Below are positions 33,937 to 42,012 of a stretch of 64,000 nt of DNA, in pieces (position 1 is the stretch's first letter; every line of letters starts with the position of its first letter). Origin of the DNA: Vampirovibrio chlorellavorus (GTDB lineage Bacteria > Cyanobacteriota > Vampirovibrionia > Vampirovibrionales > Vampirovibrionaceae); NCBI GenBank assembly GCA_003149345.1, contig QFWI01000011.1:434001-498000 (forward strand), in the 5' to 3' direction. The translations under genes were made by a program, and so were the position numbers. The notes below the pieces were generated by a model. The model did not search any database. It saw nothing but the letters and a program-made list of their open reading frames with translations, and was not told the DNA's origin.

Positions 33937-34404
33937 ATGTCTGTTCATCAATCGTATCCACCCCAATTCAGTCAATTCAGGATGCTCTATGCGTCCCCTC
34001 CGGGCCAGGGCGATACTGGCGTATCGCCTTATCGGCCCTTGAATCCTCCCGTCCGTGGCTATCCGGGGCGTCCTGGCGGCTTGCACCAGGGGCGTAACCA
34101 GAATGGGCATCCTCCCTTTTACGGCTATTACAGCGGTTACCTCTATTACTTGTCCCCCTATCAGCACCCCCTGGTGATGCAGCAGGCCAGCACGGCCGCC
34201 AGCAACTGGTTTCTGGATGCGGTTGGCAAAATGCCCTGGAATCAGATTATTCCCTCCTGGGCGGAAATGGCTCGTATGGGAATGCGTTCCGTACAGGATC
34301 AGCTTCCGGCGAATCTCGCCAGATGGCGGGCCAGGCATCCGCGGGAGGAGCCTTTGCGCAACGCCACCGGGCAGATGGTGCATGGGCTGGTGCGTTGGGC
34401 CTAG
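33937..34404 (+). CDS. Tyr/Pro/Gly-rich protein of unknown function
   Basis: I do not recognise a family. The 155-residue product starts with a Pro/Gln/Tyr/Gly-rich stretch (SYPPQFSQF, PGRPGGLHQG), then a Tyr-dense segment (YGYYSGYLYYLSPYQHP), then an amphipathic, Arg-rich helical half (WFLDAVGKMPWNQIIPSWAE, NLARWRARHPREE). No signal peptide or membrane helix. An opposing frame at 33808-34455 is longer, but its composition (His/Arg/Gly-rich, no hydrophobic pattern) looks like an antisense shadow. The ATG at 33937 lacks a good ribosome site, so the start, and to some degree the gene itself, are uncertain. It lies 100 bases before dnaX. Its composition resembles other unexplained proteins in this window (see 5823, 61198). 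Confidence 0.5.
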   Translation: MSVHQSYPPQFSQFRMLYASPPGQGDTGVSPYRPLNPPVRGYPGRPGGLHQGRNQNGHPPFYGYYSGYLYYLSPYQHPLVMQQASTAASNWFLDAVGKMPWNQIIPSWAEMARMGMRSVQDQLPANLARWRARHPREEPLRNATGQMVHGLVRWA

Positions 34405-34503
34405 AGAGTCAGTTCCGGGAGTGATGGCCTTGGGCCTCTTTATTCCGAGGGGCAAATTCAGTACACTGATGCTATCTTCCCAACAGGAGAATCAGGCAGG
34501 GCC

Positions 34504-36786
34504 ATGACTACCGATCAACTTGAGATTCGTCCGCAACCCCGCATCGAAACCTATATCCCCCTGTACCGCAAGTATCGTCCCCAGTTGTTTGCCGACCTGG
34601 TGGGACAAGAGGCCATTTCCCAAACTCTGGGCAACGCCATTAACCTGAACAAAGTGGCTCATGCTTACTTGTTTTGCGGCCCTCGGGGTACCGGAAAGAC
34701 TTCCACCGCCCGTATTTTTGCCAAATCGCTCAACTGTGAACAGGGGCCAACCGTTTCGCCCTGTCTGCAATGCGCCTCTTGCACGGGGATTGCCCAAGGC
34801 AACGCCCTGGATGTCATTGAATTCGACGCGGCCAGCAACAACGGGGTGGGCGATGCCCGTGAGCTGATCGAAAACTGTCAGTACAGCTCCATGACCGGGC
34901 GCTTCAAGGTGTACATCATCGATGAAGTCCACATGCTGACCTCTCAGGCGTTTAACGCCCTGCTCAAAACCCTGGAAGAGCCCCCGGCCAACGTGATTTT
35001 TATTTTCGCCACCACGGAAGCCCACAAGGTGCTGCCCACCATTATCAGCCGGTGCCAGCGCTTTGATTTTAACCGCATTACCACCGAGAACATCGTGTCT
35101 CGTCTGCGCTACATTGCCCAGCAGGAAGCCATTGCCATTGATGAAGAGGCCCTGCTGATGATTGGCCGTCACGCCCGGGGCGGTTTGCGGGACGCCGTGG
35201 GTTTGCTGGATCAGGTGTCTGTGCTCAGCCGGGCTCAGGCGGATAAGGTCATTGGCCGCAAGGATGTGGCTCTGTTTATCGGTAATCTGGAAGAAGATTT
35301 GCTGCTCCGTCTGGGTGGGGCCATTGCCGAGCGGCGGGCCGCGGATTTATTGCATGAGTTGAGCGAACTGCTGAACCGGGGCATTGAACCCATTCAGCTG
35401 CTGAAAGACCTGACCGTGCATTTCCGAAATTTATTGCTGGTGCAGGCCTCCGGGGGCAATGCCGACCCGGAGCTACTGTCCCTGCCGCCGGATTATTTTA
35501 AACAGCTTTCTCAGCAGGCGGCCTTGTTCCCGGCGGTGGAGGAAATTCCCCAGATTATCGGGCGGCTTTCTTCCGTGGAGCGTAACGTGCGCCAAAGTTC
35601 TCAGCCTCAGTTATGGCTGGAGGTGGGCCTGATCGAGCTGGCCTATCGCTATGAGATTCAACTGGTGCATGACCTGGCCGAGCGAGTCGCCCGTCTGGAA
35701 GCCCAATTGTCTGGAGGCGTACCGGCTGTCTCGGTTCAGTCTGGGGTCGCTTCGCAACAGGTAGCCCCCGTGATGAAATCACAACCCGCGGCACCGCCTC
35801 AGGCGACCCGATCCATGGCGGCTCCCGTTATGGATGCTCCCCCAGCCGCCGCCTCAGTGTCAGCGTCCTCAGGGTCAGCGGCCATGGCACCTGCGCCCCT
35901 GTTGTCTGTTGAGCCCAAACCGATTGCGGATGTGATGCAGTCAATGCCTGTGAGTGCGGCCGTTACGGCAAGCCCTCCGGCTGCATCGGTTCCTCCGGCT
36001 GCGCCTGTAATGAGTGCCTCCGCTCCTGCCACTCCCGCTTCAGCTATGGCAGGCTCTCTGGAGGCTTTATACGCTCAGGCGTGCGCTGCTATTCCCAGCC
36101 TGATGTTCCGTTCTCTCATCCAGCAGCAAACTTTTCCCCTCAGTCAGGATGGCGACATGCTGGTGGTGGGTTGCCTGAGCGAAGCCCATTTGAATACGGT
36201 CAAAAAGCCCGAGAAGATGGCCCATTTGCAGCGGGCTGTGGATAAAGCCTTTGGCCGGGCCATACGGATCGAGCTGGTATTGGAAAAAAAGAAGCCTGCC
36301 GGTTCGGCCTTGCCGGTTTCCGCTCCGGTTGCGCCGACGGTAAGCCCAGCCCCGGAGCCGGTGACAGCTAGCCCCCTGCCAGATAGGACTCCTGCCATGA
36401 CAGCCCCGACGGCCATGGCGGAGCCTATAGTCATGGCGGAATCCAAGCCAACGGGGGCCGCAGCCGTGGCTGAGAAGTCGGTCATTCCTTTCGCCCCGGC
36501 CATGCCCAAGGTGGAGGAAACACCGTTAATCCCCCTGAATTTTAGTGCCCCCCCCCAGCCCTTGCCCGCCGCTCCTGCCGTTTCCAGCGGGCCTCCGGTG
36601 GATGAGGACATGCCCCCCATGGACATGGGCGAGCCTCCGCCTTTTATGGATGAGGACGGGCCTGATCTGGCCCCGGTTTCCCAGCACTCCCCAGCCACCG
36701 AAGCGCTTAATTTGGCAGGTGACCCGGATTTGAGCGAGGCCAAAAAGCATGCCGTGGAATTGCTGCAAGGGCGGATTCTGGAGTAA
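34504..36786 (+). CDS. dnaX: DNA polymerase III subunits gamma and tau
   Basis: DnaX is the clamp-loader ATPase. Residues ~15-230 form the AAA+ module: RPQLFADLVGQEAISQTL, Walker A GPRGTGKTST, four zinc-binding Cys (CEQGPTVSPCLQCASC), EFDAASNNGV, Walker B IIDEVHML, sensor 1 FATTEAHK and IISRCQRFDF. Domain III runs to ~385. The tau extension (~390-760) is Pro/Ala/Val/Met-rich, with an embedded folded segment (~520-595) and a C-terminal motif HAVELLQGRILE. An A-AAA-AAG heptamer in the reading phase used by E. coli dnaX lies at 36285-36291 with a hairpin six bases downstream; a -1 shift would end at TAG 36369-36371, giving ~622 instead of 760 residues. ATG 34504 has CAGGAG and AGGGC upstream. 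Confidence 0.95.
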   Translation: MTTDQLEIRPQPRIETYIPLYRKYRPQLFADLVGQEAISQTLGNAINLNKVAHAYLFCGPRGTGKTSTARIFAKSLNCEQGPTVSPCLQCASCTGIAQGNALDVIEFDAASNNGVGDARELIENCQYSSMTGRFKVYIIDEVHMLTSQAFNALLKTLEEPPANVIFIFATTEAHKVLPTIISRCQRFDFNRITTENIVSRLRYIAQQEAIAIDEEALLMIGRHARGGLRDAVGLLDQVSVLSRAQADKVIGRKDVALFIGNLEEDLLLRLGGAIAERRAADLLHELSELLNRGIEPIQLLKDLTVHFRNLLLVQASGGNADPELLSLPPDYFKQLSQQAALFPAVEEIPQIIGRLSSVERNVRQSSQPQLWLEVGLIELAYRYEIQLVHDLAERVARLEAQLSGGVPAVSVQSGVASQQVAPVMKSQPAAPPQATRSMAAPVMDAPPAAASVSASSGSAAMAPAPLLSVEPKPIADVMQSMPVSAAVTASPPAASVPPAAPVMSASAPATPASAMAGSLEALYAQACAAIPSLMFRSLIQQQTFPLSQDGDMLVVGCLSEAHLNTVKKPEKMAHLQRAVDKAFGRAIRIELVLEKKKPAGSALPVSAPVAPTVSPAPEPVTASPLPDRTPAMTAPTAMAEPIVMAESKPTGAAAVAEKSVIPFAPAMPKVEETPLIPLNFSAPPQPLPAAPAVSSGPPVDEDMPPMDMGEPPPFMDEDGPDLAPVSQHSPATEALNLAGDPDLSEAKKHAVELLQGRILE
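36285..36310 (+). promoter_or_regulatory. candidate programmed -1 frameshift site in dnaX
   Basis: The heptamer A-AAA-AAG (36285-36291) is in the zero frame, in the codons GAA AAA AAG AAG. Six bases later GCCG-GTT-CGGC can fold into a short hairpin. The -1 frame then reads 26 codons to TAG at 36369-36371. Confidence 0.4.
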
Positions 36787-36899
36787 ACAACCCGCGGAGC
36801 CAGATTGAGGAGCCCCTGTGAGGATCCCTTGTCGATCGCTGGGCTGGTTTTTCCACCCATCCCTCCCGCTGCCCCGTTCCCCTGTCGGGCGGAACAGGA

Positions 36900-36905
36900 T
36901 ACAAT
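36900..36905 (+). promoter_or_regulatory. -10 box (TACAAT) upstream of the histidine kinase
   Basis: GGATACAATTAAAA, 64 bases before the GTG start of the kinase and after the dnaX stop. The -35 position reads TTCCCC. Confidence 0.4.
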
Positions 36906-36968
36906 TAAAACTGGTGTGATGGGGATCGCGGTTGCGTTTCCGGCACAACCTCCCAATCCGAGGCTACT

Positions 36969-38801
36969 GTGGACGTGTGGAAAGCTAAAGTTTTCTCTTC
37001 GGAAAACAAGATTCTGTTACTGGTCATTACCAGTATTTCCGTGTCGTTTTTAATTGTGGCCTTTGGGATTTACACCAACTACAACAACTCGTTGGCCGAT
37101 AACTACGATCGCTTTGCCAATATGATTACCGAAGTGGTTTCCGTGGGCGGGGTGGAGCGACTGTCCTCCACCAACCCGGAGTTTGGGGTCAAGCACTTTG
37201 CCGATGACATGGTGGCGGGCAGTGACGATATTGCGGCCATTGAGTTTTACGATAAAAACGGGCGACTAATTTACAAGAGCGCTAAACCGCTGTCTGCCGC
37301 CGAGAGCAAGACGGTGAGCGACTACGTGGCTCCCTTGCGCCGGGTGTTGCACGATGATATGGAGCCGGAAGAGGTGGGCACGGTTCACGTCAAGCTGACC
37401 GGCAAAACCCTGCGGGATATTAAAGTCGCCACCGGTAATATCATCATCTGGGTGTTTTTAAGCGCCTGGTTTATCTCGGTCTTGGCGGTCTCGCTCAACA
37501 CCTATATTCTCAGCAAGCACCTGCGCACTTTTGTGCGGGGGGTCAAGCGCTTGTCTACCGGGGATTTCGGCTACAAAATTCTGGAGCATGACCTGTGGGG
37601 CGAGTTGAAAACACTGGCGGAATCCTTCAACGACATGTCCATGCGCTTGCGGGCTTACGAGGATCAGAATCTGGAAACCATTACCTTTGAGCGCAACAAA
37701 CTGAAGGCCATTCTGCTGAGTATCGCCGATGGGGTGGTGGTGTGCGACATGCAAGCCAAGGTGGCCATTATCAACGATGCCGCCTGCGATATGCTGGGTT
37801 ATAAATCCAGCGAATGGGCCCTGGGAAGCACTCTCAAGGATTACACCACGGAGAACGGAACCCGCTGTTTTGAGCCCATCATCGCCGATTTTGAAAAAGT
37901 GTTGACCGAGAAGCAAGCGCCTTTACCGCCCCTGTTTACCCATAAGCTGGAGGTGCCCGGCACCACGCTGAAGATCATGCTCTCCCCCATTCAGGACGCG
38001 GAGGGTGACATGCTGGGTTTTGTGCTGATTATGCACGATGTGACCAAGGAAACCGAAGTGGACAAGATGAAGACCAGCTTCATTTCCAACGTGTCCCACG
38101 AGCTGCGCACGCCGGTGACCACCATTAAAAGTTATGTGGATACCATCTACAATCACGGGAAAGATTTGGACGCCGAAACGTATGATGAGTTTATCGAGAC
38201 CATCAACACGGAAACCGATCGCCTGAAGAAGCTGGTGAACGATATTCTGGACTTCTCCCGCTTGGATGAAGGGGCGGTGGTGCTGGAGCGGGAGCTGGCC
38301 GATATCACCCCGGTGATCAACCTGACCGTGCAATCGGTCAAGGTGTTGGCCGATCAGAAGAAGATTACCCTCAGCACGGCCATCGAATCCGGCTTGCCCA
38401 AGCTATACATTAACAGCGATAGCATTGAACGGGTGCTGCGTAACTTACTGAGCAACGCCATTAAATACACCGATGAGGGCGGGCGCATTCGGGTGCGTGC
38501 GGAAGTGACCGAGATTGGCGATGCCCTGGAAGTCTCCGTGCAGGATACTGGTAGTGGCATCTCCGAAGAGCATTTGCCCCATCTCTTTGATCGGTTTTAT
38601 CGGGTGGAAAACAAAGTCCACACGGTTAAAGGGACTGGCCTGGGCTTACACCTGGTGAAGGTGGCCATTGAAAAGCACCATGGCGGGGAAGTGTTTGTGA
38701 AAAGCGAAGTGGGCGTGGGGAGTACCTTCGGCTTCCGCATTCCTTTGGGAGAACCCGGGGCGGATTTACCGGGAGAAGGGGTCAAGGCCTTACCGGCTTA
38801 A
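36969..38801 (+). CDS. membrane sensor histidine kinase (HAMP-PAS-HisKA-HATPase), NblS/WalK-like
   Basis: A 610-residue two-component kinase. Membrane helices at ~15-37 and ~158-180 flank a ~120-residue periplasmic sensor domain. A HAMP linker (~180-232), a PAS domain (~240-365, VVVCDMQAKVAIINDAACDM), HisKA with phospho-acceptor His377 in NVSHELRTP, and an HATPase domain (NLLSNAIKYTDEGG, DTGSGISEEHLPHLFDRFYR, GTGLGLHLVK) follow. The architecture is that of the NblS/Hik33 kinases of cyanobacteria and WalK of Firmicutes, which control wall and stress genes. No response regulator gene is adjacent, so the partner is elsewhere. Start is GTG 36969; a second GTG is two codons later. Confidence 0.92.
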   Translation: MDVWKAKVFSSENKILLLVITSISVSFLIVAFGIYTNYNNSLADNYDRFANMITEVVSVGGVERLSSTNPEFGVKHFADDMVAGSDDIAAIEFYDKNGRLIYKSAKPLSAAESKTVSDYVAPLRRVLHDDMEPEEVGTVHVKLTGKTLRDIKVATGNIIIWVFLSAWFISVLAVSLNTYILSKHLRTFVRGVKRLSTGDFGYKILEHDLWGELKTLAESFNDMSMRLRAYEDQNLETITFERNKLKAILLSIADGVVVCDMQAKVAIINDAACDMLGYKSSEWALGSTLKDYTTENGTRCFEPIIADFEKVLTEKQAPLPPLFTHKLEVPGTTLKIMLSPIQDAEGDMLGFVLIMHDVTKETEVDKMKTSFISNVSHELRTPVTTIKSYVDTIYNHGKDLDAETYDEFIETINTETDRLKKLVNDILDFSRLDEGAVVLERELADITPVINLTVQSVKVLADQKKITLSTAIESGLPKLYINSDSIERVLRNLLSNAIKYTDEGGRIRVRAEVTEIGDALEVSVQDTGSGISEEHLPHLFDRFYRVENKVHTVKGTGLGLHLVKVAIEKHHGGEVFVKSEVGVGSTFGFRIPLGEPGADLPGEGVKALPA

Positions 38802-39232
38802 GCGGAACGCCGTCAGAGTGTCAGGCCGGGTAGTTGCCGGTTTGGGTGCCGCTTAGGCTGATGAGCTGGCTGTAAATTTTCTCCGTCGGGATTTCTGGGT
38901 TGGGCCTTTCGGTCGGCTTGCCCACAGATGGGCAAAAAAAAGGCCCTACGGAAAAGGGCCTTTTGAATTTTACGTAAGAAAGAAAGGAATGGTTAGACTA
39001 TTCATATATTATCAGAATCCCCAAATGGATGAGTCAACAGGTACCTGAATAGACACGAAAATTAACAATGTTGTAAACATACGAAACATTAAGGCGACAG
39101 ATCGCTTTTGCCCCTGCCACCCTGTTCTGTTTTCGCAAGACCGGTCAGTCTATGGGAAACCAGCGTAAGCCCCCCACCCCGCCCTGATCCAAGGCCCGCT
39201 GACGAGCCACACCCCGAAAAGAGCGACAAGAA
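38802..39232. other. intergenic region between convergent kinase and CHASE2-GGDEF genes
   Basis: About 430 bases containing one clear bidirectional terminator (38938-38964). A minus-strand open stretch ending at 38821 would encode a plausible C-terminus (KIYSQLISLSGTQTGNYPA) but has no good start and lies behind the hairpin; it may be a gene remnant. Nothing else is seen. Confidence 0.5.
38938..38964. terminator. bidirectional intrinsic terminator
   Basis: AAAAGGCCCT (38938-38947) and AGGGCCTTTT (38955-38964) are perfect arms of ten bases with a seven-base loop; runs of A and T on both sides allow use on both strands between convergent genes. Confidence 0.8.
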
Positions 39233-41749
39233 TTACTGGGTAGTGTCTGAGGGGGGCTCGTTCCGCGAGGGGTCGAGGAATTCGCCTGTGGGCAGGGGAC
39301 TTTGCGGAATGGTCTCCTCGGATTGTGTCTGCCGGCCTGCCTGGTTGATGTCGAGCTGGGTGCCCACCTGGTTCCGCCCATTTTTCTTGGCTCGGTACAG
39401 CCCGGCATCCGCAAATTCGATGAGTTCGGAAGGAATTTCCCCATGGGTGGGGTAGGTGGCCACCCCACAACTGATGGTGACGTGCTTGGCCACCCCTTCC
39501 GCAATAGCGTAGGCTTCTTCCGCCACAGATTTGACGATTTTCTCCGCCACGGCCAAGGCCTCCTCTTCGTTGGCCCGATCCAGAATGATGGCCATTTCCT
39601 CGCCGCCGTAGCGAGCTACCACATCCACGTTGCGCACGTTCTTTTTCAGCTTTCGGGCCACATGTCGCAGCACTTCGTCCCCGGCCTGGTGTCCGTAGGT
39701 GTCGTTGAATTTTTTGAAGAAGTCGATGTCAATCAGCAGGAGCGAGAATTTGTGCTTGAAGCGGTTGGCCTGATCCACGGAGCGCCGCATGTGATCCTGG
39801 AAGAATCGGTGGTTGTAAAGGTTAGTCATACTGTCGGTGGTGGCCATCGCGTATGTTTTTTCATAATCCTGGTTGCGGAAAAAGTATTTCAGCATAAACG
39901 TGACTGTGATGGTGATGATCAGGCACAACATAGGCATGGCCACATTGACCCACAGGTGTTGGGATTGATACATGATTATGGTGAATAGCACGTACAGCAC
40001 GGAGATATTGGCTGTGATCAATACGCCAGCCAGCGGCGAGCGCATTTTGAACGAACTCCAGGCCGCCAGGAGGCAAATAAGCAGGGTTAGGGAGAAGTTG
40101 ACGTAAGGAGGCACCCGCTGTAGGTAACGCTTATCGTTTTGATAAAGGTTGTCAAACAGGTTGGCTTGTAACACCACGCCCGGCATGGTGGGGTAGATAG
40201 AGGTGTTTTTGATGTCGTAGGCCCCTACGGCGGTGGCTCCAACAAAAATAATTTTGTTTTTAAGCAGTTTTTTTAAGGCTTCGTCCTCTTCAGTCAGGTG
40301 TAGTCCGGCTTCTTCCTTTTTCATGGTGCGTATGACTTCCCAGGCCGAGATCATTTTGTAGGGCTGAGGTACGTATTTGCTGTTCAGGGCCGCTTCCAGC
40401 AGCTTGATGATCGATTCGGTTTTTTGTTGCTTTGTTTTGATTTCATGAAGTTCCTTGGGAGTGACAACGCTTTTGTCGGGTTGCTTTTCAGCCTCTTCCA
40501 TTTTTTGGGTCAAATAAGCGTGGTAGGCCTTTAAATCCTGTAGATTTTTGGTGTACTCATCCCGCTTGATGTTGACGTTATACCAGTTCACCAGGAAGTT
40601 ACCGCTTTCATCCAGGGGGATGTCATAGTCGGTAAACTGGAGGCGCCCCTCCTTGGTTAATGTCAGTACCGGTTTTTGATGGGGGAATTTTATGTCCAGA
40701 ACGGCCCGTAAGCCCAGGTATGGAAAGTACTTATATTCCAGATACGGCTGCCTGGCGTAGACCAGGTTTCCGTAGTCATCCAGAAGGTACCCTCGAGCAT
40801 CGACCGGTCTGGGTTCGGTTGGGTTTTGATCCTCGTAGTGTCCCTTCTTCAGTTTGACCACCGGCAGGTATTGCGTTTTGGCGAACAGGTACCCATCCGC
40901 GTCGGTGCGACTCCCCTGGCTGTCATACCAGTGGCCATCTTTTCCTCGTGTTAAAGGTTTATGGCTGGTTTGGATGAAGGGTTGATACTGGAATCGAAAT
41001 AACAGAGGGTTGCTGCGGCTGACTCCGTCAAAATCGGCCCCGTGGTTGATAATACCGATGTTTCGCCCGGTCAGGAGCAGATCATCCATAATGCTGCGGT
41101 AATGGTTGAAGGTCATATGGTCGTTGTCAAAGAAAATGGTACCGTTGCGCCCATTGCGCTCCAGTTTCAACATGGTGTTGGCGGAAGCCTGATTCAGCTC
41201 GGAGCGTACGTCAACGGCCAGTGGGAGCAGGCGTTCAATATCCTTGGGCGTAAAGTCCTTGCCCAGTTTTTGGTTTTGCAGCAACTCGTTGTCAAAGTTC
41301 ATGCTGAGGAACACGTTTTTGTACTGTTTAAAAGCGTCTATCAGCTCTTGGTCACCAGCTTCGCTGCCCTTGCGGTGGGCCACGAACATAATGTCGTAAA
41401 TCAGGCTTTGGACGCCCGCCCGGTTCAGGAAGTGGATCATGCGTGCATGCACATCCCGCGGCCAGGGCCATACCCCGAACTCATCGTTCAGTACGTTTAG
41501 CGAGGAATCATCAAACTGCAAAATCAAAATATCGGGACTGGGTCGCTTGGTCGCTTCGCCCCATTGCATTTGGGCTCGAAGGTCATAGGTTTTTAATTCC
41601 AGTTGGGCCACCATACGGTCAATGCCAGCCAGCAGAAAAATGCCCAGGATCAATGCCACCACCACGGTGGTCAAGGTTCCTTTGGCCAGGAGGTTCAGAA
41701 TGCTGTGCAGCTTAATTTTTTTGCTTTCGTCCTGCTGTGAGGCCGTCAT
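39233..41749 (-). CDS. CHASE2-domain diguanylate cyclase
   Basis: The 838-residue protein has one N-terminal membrane helix (TTVVVALILGIFLLAGI), a large CHASE2 sensor domain in the periplasm (~45-560, starting DLRAQMQWGEATKRPSPDILI and including FDDSSLNVLNDEFGVWPWPR, quoted in part), three further helices (~575-660), and a C-terminal GGDEF domain. The sensor contains a coiled insertion (~400-460) rich in Lys/Glu. The GGDEF signature reads RYGGEEM at ~712-718 where GGEEF is usual; the I-site RNVD precedes it at the expected distance, so product inhibition and activity are both plausible. A ~40-residue Gln/Ser/Pro-rich tail follows. ATG 41749 has GGAGA seven bases upstream. It should make c-di-GMP, which commonly controls pili and adhesion. 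Confidence 0.9.
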   Translation of the reverse strand: MTASQQDESKKIKLHSILNLLAKGTLTTVVVALILGIFLLAGIDRMVAQLELKTYDLRAQMQWGEATKRPSPDILILQFDDSSLNVLNDEFGVWPWPRDVHARMIHFLNRAGVQSLIYDIMFVAHRKGSEAGDQELIDAFKQYKNVFLSMNFDNELLQNQKLGKDFTPKDIERLLPLAVDVRSELNQASANTMLKLERNGRNGTIFFDNDHMTFNHYRSIMDDLLLTGRNIGIINHGADFDGVSRSNPLLFRFQYQPFIQTSHKPLTRGKDGHWYDSQGSRTDADGYLFAKTQYLPVVKLKKGHYEDQNPTEPRPVDARGYLLDDYGNLVYARQPYLEYKYFPYLGLRAVLDIKFPHQKPVLTLTKEGRLQFTDYDIPLDESGNFLVNWYNVNIKRDEYTKNLQDLKAYHAYLTQKMEEAEKQPDKSVVTPKELHEIKTKQQKTESIIKLLEAALNSKYVPQPYKMISAWEVIRTMKKEEAGLHLTEEDEALKKLLKNKIIFVGATAVGAYDIKNTSIYPTMPGVVLQANLFDNLYQNDKRYLQRVPPYVNFSLTLLICLLAAWSSFKMRSPLAGVLITANISVLYVLFTIIMYQSQHLWVNVAMPMLCLIITITVTFMLKYFFRNQDYEKTYAMATTDSMTNLYNHRFFQDHMRRSVDQANRFKHKFSLLLIDIDFFKKFNDTYGHQAGDEVLRHVARKLKKNVRNVDVVARYGGEEMAIILDRANEEEALAVAEKIVKSVAEEAYAIAEGVAKHVTISCGVATYPTHGEIPSELIEFADAGLYRAKKNGRNQVGTQLDINQAGRQTQSEETIPQSPLPTGEFLDPSRNEPPSDTTQ

Positions 41750-41888
41750 GGCGGGGTCTCCATATCAGTGGCTGGCATAAAGCCTAATCGTTTAAAGGAG
41801 GATGTCCCCCTGGCTAACGTCAGGGGTGAATTCCTTTGAGAGTACTTTGTGAGTGTTTCGGCCGTTTTTCGGAAAGATTGAATTTTTT

Positions 41889-41917
41889 TTGATACCGTTT
41901 GCTACCGCTTTTGTATA
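41889..41917 (+). promoter_or_regulatory. promoter of the MidA-TPR gene
   Basis: TTGATA (41889-41894) and TGTATA (41912-41917) with a 17-base spacer, in a very T-rich stretch about 95 bases before the start codon. Confidence 0.45.
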
Positions 41918-42012
41918 TATTTTTTAATTTTTTTGTATAGAAAGACAATTGCATTTTATTGAATGTTTTTATTTTTTAAAGAGCCAGTACCAACGATGGA
42001 GACCGTCGCCTT

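Noticed and set aside
33808..34455. 215-codon minus-strand frame opposite the Tyr/Pro-rich protein
   Set aside because: Its composition looks random (Arg/His/Gly/Pro-rich), while the plus frame has organised segments; confidence in the plus frame is nevertheless only moderate.
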